From contig NZ_CP042582.1 of the NCBI RefSeq assembly GCF_008728835.1, forward strand, positions 3,065,001 through 3,129,000: DNA of 64,000 nucleotides, read 5' to 3'. Origin of the DNA: Hypericibacter adhaerens (GTDB lineage: Bacteria > Pseudomonadota > Alphaproteobacteria > Dongiales > Dongiaceae). The translations under genes and the position numbers were made by a program. The stretch's first letter is position 1; the number at the start of each line of letters is the position of its first letter. Positions 17,157 through 26,970 of this stretch are shown here, piece by piece. The notes under the pieces were generated by a model. It saw nothing but the letters and a program-made list of their open reading frames with translations. It did not search any database and had not been told where the DNA came from.

Positions 17157-17564
17157 TCATTTCGATCCCGCCGGCAAGGCCGAGATGATGACGAAAGCTT
17201 GAGCCTGCGGGTCGTCGTCGGTGATGGTCAGGTCGATCTGGGCCACCATGCCGGGCGGCGTGATCTTCGCCAGCCGCAATGCCGCACCGCCGGTCAGCTT
17301 CATGGTGGGCTTGCCCGAGGGCAGGTTGACCACCCCCAGATCGCGCCAGAACACGCCCTGGCTGAAACCGGTGCCGAGCGCCTTGGCGCAGGCTTCCTTG
17401 GCGGCGAAACGCTTGGCATAGCTCGCCGCCCGGTTGGCGCGCCGGTCGGATTTCGTCCGCTCGATATCGGTATAGATCCGGTCGAGGAAACGCTCGCCGT
17501 ACCGCTCGAGCGTCCGCTCGATGCGCCTGATATCGATGATGTCCGACCCGATGCCGAGGATCAT
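17157..17564 (-). CDS. acpS: Holo-[acyl-carrier-protein] synthase
   Basis: The 135-residue protein begins [16 protein letters not shown], with the magnesium-binding Asp of AcpS, and carries the second motif [16 protein letters not shown]. It transfers 4'-phosphopantetheine from CoA to apo-ACP, enabling fatty acid synthesis. It sits between rsh and lepB, its usual place in alphaproteobacteria. The pdxJ gene that often separates rsh and acpS is missing here. Confidence 0.95.
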   Translation of the reverse strand: MILGIGSDIIDIRRIERTLERYGERFLDRIYTDIERTKSDRRANRAASYAKRFAAKEACAKALGTGFSQGVFWRDLGVVNLPSGKPTMKLTGGAALRLAKITPPGMVAQIDLTITDDDPQAQAFVIISALPAGSK

Positions 17565-17614
17565 GAAGAATTCACCATGAAAGGGCCGGGGCCGCTGTCG
17601 GGCCGCCGGCCGGA

Positions 17615-19777
17615 TTAGCCGCGCGCCCGCTCGACCGAGGAGACCGACGGCGTCGCGCGCAGGGCGGCGATGATGTTGGTCAGGTGGCGCACATCCTTGA
17701 CCTCGACATCGATCATCATCTCGAAGAAGTCGAGCGACCGGCGCGTGATCTTCAGGTTCGAGATGTTGCCTTCGCTCTTGCCGATCACCGAGGAGATGTT
17801 GCCGAGGCTGCCGGGCTCGTTGTTGAGCACGACATGGAGCCGGCCGACATGGATCTCGGCATCACCCGAGCCGTTGTCCCAGCCGACATCGAGCCAGCGC
17901 TCCGGCGCGTCGGCAAAGGCCTCCAGGCTCTCGCAGTCGATGGTGTGGATGGTGACGCCCTTGCCCGTGGTCACGATGCCGACGATGCGGTCGCCCGGCA
18001 GCGGATGGCAGCAGCCGGCGAAATGCAGCGCCATGCCGGGGATGAGGCCCACGATCGGGATCGCCGGCCCCTTGGATTTCTTCGCGGCCCGGGCGCGCGC
18101 GTTCGGGCTGACAGGACCGATCTTCGGCGTCTTGGGCGCGGCCTTGGTGCCGGGATAGACCGCGTGGAGCACCTCGCGCGCGCTCTGCAGCCCCGCTCCC
18201 ACCGCCGCCATCAGATCGTCGCCGCTGTCGAACTTGAGCTTCTTGAGGACGCCGTCGATGCCCTTGGCGGTGAAATCGAAGCCCTCCTGGCGGAACTCCT
18301 TCTCCAGGATAGCGCGGCCGAGCTCGATATATTGCGTGCGCTGCTGGGTGCGCACGAAGCGGCGGATGCGCGCCCGGGCCCGGCCGGTGACGACGAAGCG
18401 CTCCCAGGTCGGCGACGGCGTCTGCGCCCGCGAGGTCACGATCTCGACCTGGTCGCCGTTGGTGAGCACGCTCGAGAGCGGCACGATACGGCCGTTGACC
18501 TTGGCGCCGACGCAGGTGTCGCCGATCTGCGAATGGACCGCGTAGGCGAAATCGACCGGCGTGGCGCCGCGCGGCAGCGCGATCAGATCGCCCTTGGGCG
18601 TGAAGCAGAACACCTGGTCCTGGAACATCTCGAGCTTGGTATGCTCGAGGAACTCCTCGGGCCCCGCCGCATGCTCCAGGATGTCGAGCAGCTCGCGCAG
18701 CCAGCGATATTGCCGGCCGTCCATGCGCTCGCCGTTCTGCTTGTATTTCCAGTGTGCCGCGACGCCGAGCTCCGCCACCTCGTGCATGTCGCGCGTGCGG
18801 ATCTGGATCTCGATGCGCTGGCGCTCGGGACCGATCACGCCGGTATGGAGCGAGCGGTAGTTGTTGGGCTTGGGCGTCGAGATATAGTCCTTGAAGCGGC
18901 CCGGCACCATCGCATAGCGGCTGTGAAGGATGCCCAGCGCCTGGTAGCACTGGCCGGCATCCGCGACGACGACGCGGAAGGCCATGATGTCGGAGAGCTG
19001 CTCGAAGCCGATGTTCTTGCGCTGCATCTTGCGCCAGATCGAATAGGGCGACTTCTCGCGGCCCGAGATCTGCGCGTCGATGCCGCCCTCGGCGAGATCG
19101 GCCTTGAGCTTGTCGATGATGCGCCCGACCATCACGCCGCCCTGCTCGCGCAGGAACGAGAGCCGCTGCTTGATCGAGGCGCAGGCCTCGGGATTGATCT
19201 CGGCGAAGGCGAGGTTCTCGAGCTCGTCCTTCATCCGCTGCATGCCGATGCGCTCGGCCAGGGGCGCATAGATGTCGAGCGTCTCGAGCGCGATGCGCTT
19301 GCGCTTGTCGGGGTCCTTGATGAAGTGCAGCGTCTGCATGTTGTGCAGACGATCCGCCAGCTTCACCAGGAGCACGCGGATATCGTCCGACATGGCGAGC
19401 ACCAGCTTGCGGAAATTCTCCGCATGCTTGGTGCTGTCGGACTGCAGCTCGAGGCGCGACAGCTTGGTGACGCCGTCGACCAGCCGCGCGATTTCCTTGC
19501 CGAAGAGCCCCTCGATCTGCTCCAGCGTCGCGTCGGTATCCTCGACGGTGTCGTGCAGCAGCGCCGTCACGATCGACGAGCTGTCGAGCTTCATCCGCGT
19601 CAGGATCTCGGCGACGCCCAAGGGATGCGAGAAATAGGGATCGCCGGAGGCCCGCGACTGCGAGCCGTGCGCCTTCATGGAGAAGACATAGGCGCGGTTG
19701 AGGGCCTCCTCGTCCGCGCCCGGGTCGTAGCCTTTCACGAGTTCCACGAGCTCGAACTGACGGATCATCGCCGCCAT
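17615..19777 (-). CDS. rsh: Bifunctional (p)ppGpp synthetase/hydrolase, RelA/SpoT homologue
   Basis: The 720-residue stringent-response enzyme has an N-terminal HD hydrolase domain with His75-Asp76 in [10 protein letters not shown]. The synthetase domain contains [14 protein letters not shown] and EIQIRT. TGS ([20 protein letters not shown], split as [13 protein letters not shown] and ATPVDFA) and C-terminal ACT regions follow. The synthetase loop reads RFKD, the RXKD form typical of bifunctional Rel/SpoT enzymes rather than the RelA-type EXDD. An intact HD site therefore predicts both synthesis and hydrolysis of (p)ppGpp. The ATG at 19777 is followed by a second at 19768; either is possible. 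It lies 126 bases downstream of rpoZ. Confidence 0.95.
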   Translation of the reverse strand: MAAMIRQFELVELVKGYDPGADEEALNRAYVFSMKAHGSQSRASGDPYFSHPLGVAEILTRMKLDSSSIVTALLHDTVEDTDATLEQIEGLFGKEIARLVDGVTKLSRLELQSDSTKHAENFRKLVLAMSDDIRVLLVKLADRLHNMQTLHFIKDPDKRKRIALETLDIYAPLAERIGMQRMKDELENLAFAEINPEACASIKQRLSFLREQGGVMVGRIIDKLKADLAEGGIDAQISGREKSPYSIWRKMQRKNIGFEQLSDIMAFRVVVADAGQCYQALGILHSRYAMVPGRFKDYISTPKPNNYRSLHTGVIGPERQRIEIQIRTRDMHEVAELGVAAHWKYKQNGERMDGRQYRWLRELLDILEHAAGPEEFLEHTKLEMFQDQVFCFTPKGDLIALPRGATPVDFAYAVHSQIGDTCVGAKVNGRIVPLSSVLTNGDQVEIVTSRAQTPSPTWERFVVTGRARARIRRFVRTQQRTQYIELGRAILEKEFRQEGFDFTAKGIDGVLKKLKFDSGDDLMAAVGAGLQSAREVLHAVYPGTKAAPKTPKIGPVSPNARARAAKKSKGPAIPIVGLIPGMALHFAGCCHPLPGDRIVGIVTTGKGVTIHTIDCESLEAFADAPERWLDVGWDNGSGDAEIHVGRLHVVLNNEPGSLGNISSVIGKSEGNISNLKITRRSLDFFEMMIDVEVKDVRHLTNIIAALRATPSVSSVERARG

Positions 19778-19903
19778 CCCGAGCCGATCCGGCCCAGTTC
19801 CGTGAAAACCGTGGGGAGCGTCTCTACGCCAGCACCGAAGACCCGCGGCCAGACGCCAATCGTCGCGGCGCGGCGCGGGTCCTGTCCGATGCCGCCTGCG
19901 ACG

Positions 19904-20326
19904 TTACTCCGTACGCCCACCCTCTTCTGTGCCCTCTTGGCCGCCGTCATTCGGCGCATCGAGATCGCCTGCCTCGTCGGCGTCCTCCTCGACATCGCCC
20001 TCATCCTGTCCATCGCCCTCGGGCAATGTTTCCATGATGTCGTTAAGAAGCTCGGTACCTTCGCCGAAGCTGCCCTCGTCCTCGGTGGGCTCATCCACCT
20101 CGGCGACCTTCTGCAGGCCCTTCACGAGACTCTGGTTCAGCGTGTCGAGATCGATCGTCGTGTCGGCGATCTCGCGCAACGCCACGACCGGGTTCTTGTC
20201 ATTGTCGCGGTCGACCGTGAGCGGCGAACCGGCGGAGATGTCGCGAGCGCGCTGCGCCGCGAGCATCACGAGATCGAAACGATTGGGAACCTTAAGGACG
20301 CAGTCTTCTACGGTAACGCGCGCCAT
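19904..20326 (-). CDS. rpoZ: RNA polymerase omega subunit
   Basis: The 140-residue product starts [21 protein letters not shown], cited here as MARVTVEDC and [16 protein letters not shown], the conserved omega core, with [11 protein letters not shown] further on. Omega stabilises beta-prime in RNA polymerase and, in many proteobacteria, forms a ppGpp site. After residue 75 there is a long acidic tail (many Glu, Asp and Gly) typical of alphaproteobacterial omega proteins. GGAGGG precedes the ATG. Its neighbour rsh makes ppGpp, a conserved functional pairing. Confidence 0.95.
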   Translation of the reverse strand: MARVTVEDCVLKVPNRFDLVMLAAQRARDISAGSPLTVDRDNDKNPVVALREIADTTIDLDTLNQSLVKGLQKVAEVDEPTEDEGSFGEGTELLNDIMETLPEGDGQDEGDVEEDADEAGDLDAPNDGGQEGTEEGGRTE

Positions 20327-20369
20327 GCGTCGCCCTCCAGTTAGCCGATCAAGGGATTGGTTGAATTGA

Positions 20370-20398
20370 AATATAGGGAGCCGAATCCAGAAACGCAA
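20370..20398 (-). promoter_or_regulatory. rpoZ promoter
   Basis: On the minus strand TTGCGT (20393-20398), a 17-base spacer and TATATT (20370-20375) form a strong sigma-70 promoter 44 bases upstream of the rpoZ ATG; it probably also drives rsh. Confidence 0.7.
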
Positions 20399-20542
20399 GG
20401 ATTCCGAACCCTTTAGGACGCGATCTGGAGGCGGCGAAAGGAACCTGGGGGCAGACCATCCGAAAGCGGAGCCGGGCCCGCAGCCCGCAGCCTCCAAACC
20501 CTTGATCGACAGGCGTCAAACCGGCGGACCGCAGCCCCGGCT

Positions 20543-21061
20543 TCAGGCCGGGATTCGGCGGATCTTCTGGCCGGGCGGCAGTCGCGCGGTCAATTGCCGC
20601 ACGGATTCCCCCGTCACCGGGTGATGCCAGTCCGGCGCCACCTCGGCCAGGGGCAGCAGCACGAAGGCCCGGTCCGCCAGGCGCGGATGGGGCAGCAGGG
20701 GCGGCTGCGGACCCTCGCGGCGACGGTCGCCATAAGCCAGCAGATCCAGGTCCAGCAGCCGTGCCTCGTTACGCGCGCCCCGGGTCCGCCCGAACTCGGC
20801 CTCGACCCGGTGCAGCAGCGCCAGCAATGCCACCGGCTCGAGATCGGTGGCCACGGCGGCGACACCGTTCACGTACCAGGGCTGGTCCGAGACCGGCACA
20901 GGTTCGGATTCCCACCAGGAGGAGCGGCGCAGGATGCGGACCCCGGCCGCCGCGATTGCCGCCAGGGCCGCCTCGAGGGTCGCGCGCGGCGGGCCGAAGC
21001 GCGGGCTCGGCAGATTGGCGCCCAGCGCGATCAGGATCGTTTCTGTCCCGGATTCGTTCAT
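20543..21061 (-). CDS. folK: 2-amino-4-hydroxy-6-hydroxymethyldihydropteridine pyrophosphokinase
   Basis: The 172-residue enzyme shows IALGANLPSP at the N-terminus, the substrate loop SSWWESEPVPVSDQPWYVNGV (in parts SSWWESEPV and QPWYVNGV), and the HPPK signature RLLDLDLLAYGD followed by LPHPRLADRAFVLLPLAEV. It transfers pyrophosphate from ATP to 6-hydroxymethyl-7,8-dihydropterin in folate synthesis. It is transcribed leftward toward rpoZ with a 216-base gap that includes the rpoZ promoter, and is divergent from the LabA-like gene. No other folate gene is in the window. Confidence 0.94.
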   Translation of the reverse strand: MNESGTETILIALGANLPSPRFGPPRATLEAALAAIAAAGVRILRRSSWWESEPVPVSDQPWYVNGVAAVATDLEPVALLALLHRVEAEFGRTRGARNEARLLDLDLLAYGDRRREGPQPPLLPHPRLADRAFVLLPLAEVAPDWHHPVTGESVRQLTARLPPGQKIRRIPA

Positions 21062-21237
21062 GAACCGGTGTCCCGGGAGCCGAGGTCATCCACCAACTTA
21101 CCCCAAGCCTCCGCCTTGCCGCTGCGTCAGGGCGCCCCACATAAGCAGAGATGCAGAGTTACCCCGATTGCGTATCACGCCGTTGCCACAGATAGTTAGA
21201 CCCCGTTTCAAATCCAATACATAAGGGATTGCAGGGT

Positions 21238-21825
21238 ATGGTGAGCAAGTTCTTTTATCCGCAAGAGAGGGTCGCGATCTTCATTGATGGCGCCAACACT
21301 TATGCGGCTGCGAAGAGCCTCGGTTTCGACATCGATTACAAGCGTCTGCTGGAGCTGTTTCAGGCGGGCTGTCACATGGTCAGGGCCTTCTACTACACGG
21401 CCTTGACCGAGAACGAGGAATACTCGCCGATCCGTCCCCTGGTCGACTGGCTCGATTACAACGGCTACACGATGGTGACGAAGCCGACCAAGGAGTTCGT
21501 CGACGCCACCGGCCAGCGCAAGCGCAAGGGCAACATGGATGTCGAGCTCGCCATCGACATGCTGGAGATGGCGGCGCATATCGACCATGCCATGCTGTTC
21601 TCGGGCGACGGCGATTTCCGCCGGCTGATCGAAGCCGTGCAGCGCAAGGGCGTGCGGGCCACCGTGGTGTCGACCGTCCGCTCCCAGCCGCCCATGATCG
21701 CCGACGAGCTGCGCCGCCAGGCCGACCGCTTCATCGACCTGACCGACCTCGCCGACCGCATCCAGCGCCAGCATTCCGTGCGCGGCCCCGCCGACGAGGC
21801 CGGCCGGCTGGTGCAGCCCATCTGA
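21238..21825 (+). CDS. LabA-like NYN-domain protein
   Basis: The 195-residue protein has a PIN-like NYN fold. AIFIDGANTY carries Asp17, GNMDVELAIDMLEMA contributes further acidic residues, and MLFSGDGDFRRLIEAVQRKGV gives the last (SGDGDF). This acidic triad is expected to bind a metal, and the family is thought to cleave RNA, though many LabA members have no proven substrate. The ATG at 21238 is preceded by AAGGGATTGCAGGG; a TTG at 21229 is a less likely start. It is followed after 21 bases by the uracil-DNA glycosylase gene and may be transcribed with it. Confidence 0.88.
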   Translation: MVSKFFYPQERVAIFIDGANTYAAAKSLGFDIDYKRLLELFQAGCHMVRAFYYTALTENEEYSPIRPLVDWLDYNGYTMVTKPTKEFVDATGQRKRKGNMDVELAIDMLEMAAHIDHAMLFSGDGDFRRLIEAVQRKGVRATVVSTVRSQPPMIADELRRQADRFIDLTDLADRIQRQHSVRGPADEAGRLVQPI

Positions 21826-21846
21826 GTTCGTGATACCACGCGGGGC

Positions 21847-22524
21847 ATGACGCCCCTTTTGAGTCGGGCGGCCGCAGTCGATGAAGCGGGGCTGGACCCC
21901 GCCCCCGACTGCCCGCGCTGCCCTCGCCTCGTGCAGATGCGGACCGCCAATCGTGCGGCCGAGCCGACCTGGCACAACGCGCCGGTGCCGGCCTTTGGCG
22001 CGCTCTCGGCAACGCTGCTGGTGGTGGGGCTGGCGCCCGGCTTGCGTGGCGCCAACCGCACGGGCCGGCCCTTCACCGGGGATTATGCCGGCGATCTGCT
22101 CTATGGAAGCCTCAAGCGCAACGGCCTGGCGCGCGGCGACTATCAGCGCCGGCGCGATGACGGGTTCGAGCTGATCGGTTGCCGGGTCACCAACGCCGTG
22201 CGCTGCGTGCCGCCCGAGAACAAGCCCACGCCCGCCGAGATCAAGACCTGCAACAGCTTCCTGGCCGCGGAGCTCGCCGCCATGCCGCGCCTCAAGGGCG
22301 TGCTGGCGCTGGGCAGCATCGCCCATGACGCGCTCCTGGTCGCGGCCGGCGAGAAGCGCAGCGCCTTCCGCTTCGCCCATGGCGCCCTGCACCGGCTGGG
22401 CAACGGCCTCACCCTTGCCGACAGCTATCACTGCTCGCGGCTCAACACCAACACTGGCCGCCTGACCGAGGCGATGTTCGACGCGGTGGTGGCGACGCTG
22501 AAGAGCGAGATCGAACGGGGCTGA
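21847..22524 (+). CDS. Uracil-DNA glycosylase, family 5 (UDGb type)
   Basis: The 225-residue product has the UDGb signature: CPRCPRL (iron-sulfur cysteines) near residue 25, VGLAPGLRGANRTGRPFTGDYAG as the active-site motif (split as VGLAPGLRG and ANRTGRPFTGDYAG), CRVTNAVRCVPPENKP with two further cysteines, and the late HCSRLNTNTGRLT loop. Family 5 enzymes use a 4Fe-4S cluster and lack the usual catalytic polar residue in motif A, as seen here. They excise uracil and other deaminated bases. It is 21 bases after the LabA-like gene and convergent with smpB. Confidence 0.9.
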   Translation: MTPLLSRAAAVDEAGLDPAPDCPRCPRLVQMRTANRAAEPTWHNAPVPAFGALSATLLVVGLAPGLRGANRTGRPFTGDYAGDLLYGSLKRNGLARGDYQRRRDDGFELIGCRVTNAVRCVPPENKPTPAEIKTCNSFLAAELAAMPRLKGVLALGSIAHDALLVAAGEKRSAFRFAHGALHRLGNGLTLADSYHCSRLNTNTGRLTEAMFDAVVATLKSEIERG

Positions 22525-22529
22525 GCGCG

Positions 22530-23003
22530 CTACCGGTTGCGGTTGCGCAGCTCGCGGGCCTTCTCGCGCTGCCAGTCGCGTTGCTTGATGCTTTCGCGCT
22601 TGTCGACCTTGCGCTTGCCCTTGGCGAGGCCGAGCTGGAGCTTGGCGATGCCGCGATCGTTGAAATAGATCGCGAGCGGCACGAGCGTCATGCCGTCCCG
22701 CGTGATCGAGCCCAGGAGACGGTTCATCTCGCGCTTGCGCACCAGGAGCTTGCGGGCACGGCGCGGCGGGTGATTGAAGCGCGAGGCCGAGTCATATTCG
22801 GGGATGAAGGCGTTCACGAGCCAGAGCTCGCCCTCCTTCTCCACCGCGAAGGCCTCGCCGATCGAGGCGCGGCCCGAGCGCAGCGACTTCACCTCGGTGC
22901 CGAGCAGCATCATGCCGGCCTCGAGCGTGTCCTCGATGAAATAGTCGTGACGCGCCTTGCGGTTCTGCGCAGCGAAACGCTGCGTCTCGGGATCGCGCGC
23001 CAT
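22530..23003 (-). CDS. smpB: SsrA-binding protein SmpB
   Basis: The 157-residue protein has the SmpB core ([28 protein letters not shown] in pieces: [22 protein letters not shown]) and [10 protein letters not shown]. The C-terminal basic helix [21 protein letters not shown] ([20 protein letters not shown]) enters the ribosomal A site with tmRNA. It rescues stalled ribosomes by trans-translation. It begins 41 bases after the dapA stop, so the two are probably one operon. The tmRNA gene itself was not found in this window. Confidence 0.95.
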   Translation of the reverse strand: MARDPETQRFAAQNRKARHDYFIEDTLEAGMMLLGTEVKSLRSGRASIGEAFAVEKEGELWLVNAFIPEYDSASRFNHPPRRARKLLVRKREMNRLLGSITRDGMTLVPLAIYFNDRGIAKLQLGLAKGKRKVDKRESIKQRDWQREKARELRNRNR

Positions 23004-23044
23004 GACTCAAACGCCTCGGATCGAACGCTTCGTGGAGGCCAAGC

Positions 23045-23920
23045 TCAGTTCAGGAGCCCGGCCGACACCATGGCGCTCTTCACCTTCTGCTTGGAGGCCT
23101 CCGCGATCTCGCAGAGCGGCAGGCGCGCCTCGGCCGTGCCGCGGCCGATCAGGCTCGCCGCGTATTTCACCGGGCCCGGGCTGGTCTCGCAGAAGAGCGC
23201 CTTGTGCAGCGGGAAGAGCCGTTCATGGATCTTCATGGCCTCGGGATAGCGGCCGGCGATCCAGGCATCGTGCATCTGGGCGCAGAGGCGCGGCGCCACG
23301 TTCGAGGTGACCGAGATGCAGCCATGGCCGCCCTGCGACAGGAAGGCGATCGCGGTGCCGTCCTCGCCCGAGAGCTGGCAGAACTCGGGGCCGATCGCGA
23401 GCTTGGTCGAGAGCGAGCGGGTCAGGTCCGCGGTCGCGTCCTTCACCCCCACGATGCGCGGCAGCTTCGCCAGCCGCGCCATGGTCTCGACCGTCATGTC
23501 GACGGCGCTGCGCGGCGGCACGTTGTAGATGATGATCGGGATCTCGACCGCGTCGTGGATCGCCTTGTAATGCTGGTACTGCCCCTCGGGCGTGGGCTTG
23601 TTGTAGTAGGGCAGCACCACGAGCGCCGCGGTGGCGCCGGCCTTCTTGGCATGCTGGGTCAGCTGGATCGCCTCGGCGGTCGAGTTCGAGCCGGTGCCGG
23701 CGATGACCGGGACCCGGCCCGCCGCCGCCTCGATGCAGAGCTCGACCACGCGCATATGCTCTTCATGGGAAAGCGTCGGGGATTCGCCCGTGGTGCCGAC
23801 CGGAACCAGCCCGTGGGTCCCCTCGGCGATCTGCCACTCGACGAGCTCCTGGAACGCCCGTTCGTCGACCTCGCCCTTGCGCATCGGCGTGATCAGCGCG
23901 GTGAAGGAACCCTTGAACAT
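23045..23920 (-). CDS. dapA: 4-hydroxy-tetrahydrodipicolinate synthase
   Basis: The 291-residue TIM-barrel enzyme begins [13 protein letters not shown] and has GTTGESPTL with Thr43-Thr44. Tyr132 lies in IYNVPPRS, and the Schiff-base Lys160 in IVGVKDAT. It condenses pyruvate and aspartate semialdehyde in lysine and diaminopimelate synthesis. AGGAG precedes the ATG. All key catalytic residues are present, so it is probably genuine DapA rather than a sugar-acid aldolase paralogue. smpB follows in the same operon. Confidence 0.94.
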   Translation of the reverse strand: MFKGSFTALITPMRKGEVDERAFQELVEWQIAEGTHGLVPVGTTGESPTLSHEEHMRVVELCIEAAAGRVPVIAGTGSNSTAEAIQLTQHAKKAGATAALVVLPYYNKPTPEGQYQHYKAIHDAVEIPIIIYNVPPRSAVDMTVETMARLAKLPRIVGVKDATADLTRSLSTKLAIGPEFCQLSGEDGTAIAFLSQGGHGCISVTSNVAPRLCAQMHDAWIAGRYPEAMKIHERLFPLHKALFCETSPGPVKYAASLIGRGTAEARLPLCEIAEASKQKVKSAMVSAGLLN

Positions 23921-24283
23921 CGCTACTCCTGGCGTCCGGTCGCCATCGTCGGTCCGGGAAAACGGCGTCGCGGATGCGGCCGGACCTTGAGGCCCCGCGA
24001 CAGTCGGGGGGACCATACAAACCCGGCCCCGCCCCTGCAAGCCGCCTAACCCACGGGTTTTTCAAGGGGGAGCGGCTGCGGCCCACCCGTTCTGCCGCCC
24101 TTCCGGCCCGCCGATCTCCGCCACAGGAATGCCGCCTTGAGGGCATATGATGCCCCACCGGCATGCGGGACGGTTGGCAGCGGTGTTCGCACTTTGATAA
24201 GCATTGACCGGCATGCTGGGGAACCGAGTCGCTTTGCGCACCGGCCCATCGGCGACCGTTCCGACTTGGCGTGGGGTTTCATC
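23921..24283. other. Divergent spacer between dapA and the lytic transglycosylase gene
   Basis: This 363-base region has no convincing gene on either strand. It must hold promoters for dapA (left) and the transglycosylase operon (right), and TTGATA/TTGACC-like elements near 24194-24210 are visible, but no -35/-10 pair is good enough to call. The open frames through it lack ribosome sites. Confidence 0.5.
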
Positions 24284-26278
24284 GTGTTGCGCGGCTTGGC
24301 CGTACTGCAGCGTCTGGTTCTGTTTTGCGCGCTCCTGGCGGGCCTGTCCCTGCCTGCGCTCGCCAGCGCCGAGGCGAAGCTGCTGACCGCCTCCGACAAG
24401 GCGATCTATGTCGAGGCCTTCAAGCAGGTCGATAAGCAGAACTGGGCCAAGGCCCGCCAGACCGCCCAGCGCGCCAAGGAGAAATTGCCGGCCAAGCTGA
24501 TCCAGTGGCTCGACCTGATCCGGCCGGGCCCCGGCCGCTCCTTCGACGAGATCACCAAGTTCATGCGCGAGAACCCGGACTGGCCGGGGCAGATCTCGCT
24601 GCAGCAGGCGGGCGAGCGGGCCATGCCGGCCGATTTCGGCATCGCCGAGACTCTCGCCTGGTTCAAGGGCCGCGATCCCCAGACCATCGAGGGCACGATC
24701 GCGCTCGGCCGCGCCTATGCGGCCTCGGGCCTGCGCGACGATGCCGCCCGGGTCGTCCGCGACGGCTGGATCAACCTTTCGGTCGGCCCCGACAAGGAGC
24801 AGCCCTTCCTCGACCAGTTCGGCGCCTTCCTGCGGTCCCAGGACCATCTCGCCCGCCTCGACCGCCTGCTCTGGGACGGCGAGGTCGATGGCGCGAGACG
24901 CGCCATGGCGCGGGTGGATGCCGATCATCGCAAGCTGGCCGAGGCTCGGATCCGACTGATGACGGGTGGCGCTGGCGTCGACGCCGCGGTGGCCGCGGTG
25001 CCGAAGGCGCTGCAGAACGACCCCGGCCTGATCTACGACCGGGCCCGCTTCAAGCGGCGCAACGACGACGATGTGGGTGCCGCCGCCCTGCTCGATCCGC
25101 CGCCGCCCACCAACCCCTACCCGGCGCTGATGTGGCGGGAATACGAATATGCGGCGCGCCATGCGCTCGATCGCGGCGACATCTCGGTCGCCTACCGCCT
25201 GGCCGAGGCCCATGGCGCCGATGACGGCTCGGTCTTCGCTGAGGGCGAGTTCCTCGCGGGCTGGATCGCGCTGCGCTTCCTCAACGAATACAAGAACGGC
25301 TACGAGCATTTCACCAAGCTCTATGCCGGCGTGGGTTCGGCCATCAGCAAGGGGCGCGGCGCCTATTGGGCCGGCCGCGCCGCCGAGGAGATGGGCGAGA
25401 AGGCGCTGGCGCAGGAGTGGTACAAGAAGGCCGCCGAGAATCTCTCCAGCTATTACGGGCAGCTCGCGGCCCAGCGCCTGGGGACGGCCGACGGCCTCAA
25501 TTTCCCCCGCCTGCCCAAGATCACCAACGAGGCGAAGGCCAAGTTCGAGAAGCTGGAGCTGGTCCGGCTGGTGCGGATGCTGGGCGAGCTCGACCAGACC
25601 GACCGGGCGCGCAGCTTCCTGATGCGCCTTGTCGACCGGTCGAAGGAGCCGGCCGATTACCGCATGATCGCCGACCTCGCCAACGATGTCGGCCGGCGCG
25701 ACTATGTCGTGGCGGTCGCCAAGCAGGCGCGCCAGCAGGGCGTCGAGCTGCTCGACTATCTCTATCCGATGCAGACGCTGCCGGCGGGCGACAATCCCGA
25801 GGATGCGCTGGTGCTGGCCGTCATCCGCCAGGAGAGCGCCTTCGACCAGAAGGCGACGAGCTCGGCCGGCGCCCTGGGACTGATGCAGCTCATGCCGCGC
25901 ACCGCCAAGCACATCGCCAAGAAGCTGCAGATCCCCTACAGCGACGCGAAGCTGACCAAGGATCCGAGCTTCAACATCCGCCTCGGCCGCGCCTATCTGG
26001 GCGATCTCCTGAACGGCTTCGGCGGCTCCTACATCCTGGCCATCGCCTCCTACAATGCAGGCCCGTCGCGGGTCCAGTCCTGGCTCTCGGCCTATGGCGA
26101 TCCGCGCGACCGCGGGGTCGACGTGGTCGACTGGATCGAATCGATCCCCTTCTCCGAGACGCGCAACTATGTGCAGCGCGTGCTCGAGAACCTGCAGATC
26201 TACCGCCACCGTCTCGACGGCAAGACCGAGATCGCGCTCTCGCTCGAGCAGGATCTGAACCGGAGCGCGACGCCGTGA
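24284..26278 (+). CDS. Soluble lytic murein transglycosylase (Slt70-like)
   Basis: From the GTG at 24284 the protein has 664 residues: a signal peptide (VLFCALLAGLSLPALASA), a long alpha-helical superhelix of TPR-like repeats, and a C-terminal SLT domain. Glu517 in AVIRQESAFD is catalytic, followed by SSAGALGLMQLMP and the substrate loop IASYNAGPSRVQSW. It cleaves the beta-1,4 bond of murein to give 1,6-anhydro ends in the periplasm. I prefer this GTG because it opens directly on the signal peptide; the frame stays open to 24137 without a better start. It overlaps the HAD gene by GTGA. Confidence 0.88.
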   Translation: MLRGLAVLQRLVLFCALLAGLSLPALASAEAKLLTASDKAIYVEAFKQVDKQNWAKARQTAQRAKEKLPAKLIQWLDLIRPGPGRSFDEITKFMRENPDWPGQISLQQAGERAMPADFGIAETLAWFKGRDPQTIEGTIALGRAYAASGLRDDAARVVRDGWINLSVGPDKEQPFLDQFGAFLRSQDHLARLDRLLWDGEVDGARRAMARVDADHRKLAEARIRLMTGGAGVDAAVAAVPKALQNDPGLIYDRARFKRRNDDDVGAAALLDPPPPTNPYPALMWREYEYAARHALDRGDISVAYRLAEAHGADDGSVFAEGEFLAGWIALRFLNEYKNGYEHFTKLYAGVGSAISKGRGAYWAGRAAEEMGEKALAQEWYKKAAENLSSYYGQLAAQRLGTADGLNFPRLPKITNEAKAKFEKLELVRLVRMLGELDQTDRARSFLMRLVDRSKEPADYRMIADLANDVGRRDYVVAVAKQARQQGVELLDYLYPMQTLPAGDNPEDALVLAVIRQESAFDQKATSSAGALGLMQLMPRTAKHIAKKLQIPYSDAKLTKDPSFNIRLGRAYLGDLLNGFGGSYILAIASYNAGPSRVQSWLSAYGDPRDRGVDVVDWIESIPFSETRNYVQRVLENLQIYRHRLDGKTEIALSLEQDLNRSATP

Positions 26279-26970
26279 CGGCAGCGGCCGGCGCGCCGCT
26301 CCTGCCCTCCCTCCGCGCCCTCGTCTTCGACGCCTACGGCACGTTGTTCGATGTCGCGAGCGCCGCGGCCCGGCACCGAGACCGGCTGGGCGATCGCCAT
26401 GCCGCGCTGAGCCGCCTCTGGCGCCAGAAGCAGCTCGAATATACCTGGCTGCGCACGCTGATGGGCCGCCACGCCGATTTCCAGCAGGTGACGGAAGACG
26501 CCCTCGACTATGCGCTGGAGGCGCTGTCGCTGCCGGCGGCGTTGCGCGGCGGCCTGCTCGATATCTATCGTCGGCTCGACGCCTATCCGGATGCCGCCGA
26601 CACGCTCCGGCGGCTGCGCGAGCGCGGGCTCAAGACCGCGATCCTTTCCAACGGCTCGCCCTCGATGCTGGCGGCCATCGTCTCGGGCGCCGGGCTCGAC
26701 GGCGCCTTCGACGCGGTGCTGTCGGTGGAGAGCGTCGGCCGGTTCAAGCCGGTGCCCGCGGTCTATCGGCTGGCGGTCGACCGGCTCGGCGTCGAGGCTC
26801 CAGAGATCGGTTTCGTCAGCGCCAACGGCTGGGACGCCGCCGGTGCCGCCGCCTTCGGCTTCTGCACGGTCTGGGTCAATCGCGAGGGCGCGCCGCTCGA
26901 CCGTCTTCCCGCCCGGCCGCTGGCCCAGATCAAGCAACTGGCCGAGCTGCCGGCGCTGCTGGGCGCGTGA
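26275..26970 (+). CDS. HAD hydrolase, haloacid dehalogenase type II-like
   Basis: The 231-residue protein has the HAD nucleophile Asp19 in VFDAYGTLFD, motif II ILSNGSPSML, the motif III Lys in VGRFKPVPAVY, and motif IV VSANGWDAAGAAAFGF. These spacings match L-2-haloacid dehalogenases, which hydrolyse short 2-haloacids, although many relatives are phosphatases. It starts at GTG overlapping the transglycosylase stop (GTGA) and ends overlapping the next gene the same way. Its role beside a murein enzyme is not obvious, and sharing an operon may reflect only packing. Confidence 0.88.
   Translation: MTAAAGAPLLPSLRALVFDAYGTLFDVASAAARHRDRLGDRHAALSRLWRQKQLEYTWLRTLMGRHADFQQVTEDALDYALEALSLPAALRGGLLDIYRRLDAYPDAADTLRRLRERGLKTAILSNGSPSMLAAIVSGAGLDGAFDAVLSVESVGRFKPVPAVYRLAVDRLGVEAPEIGFVSANGWDAAGAAAFGFCTVWVNREGAPLDRLPARPLAQIKQLAELPALLGA

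Noticed and set aside
24062-26209. Minus-strand open frame of about 700 codons opposite the lytic transglycosylase
   Set aside because: Shadow frame; the plus-strand gene has a signal peptide and the catalytic SLT motifs.
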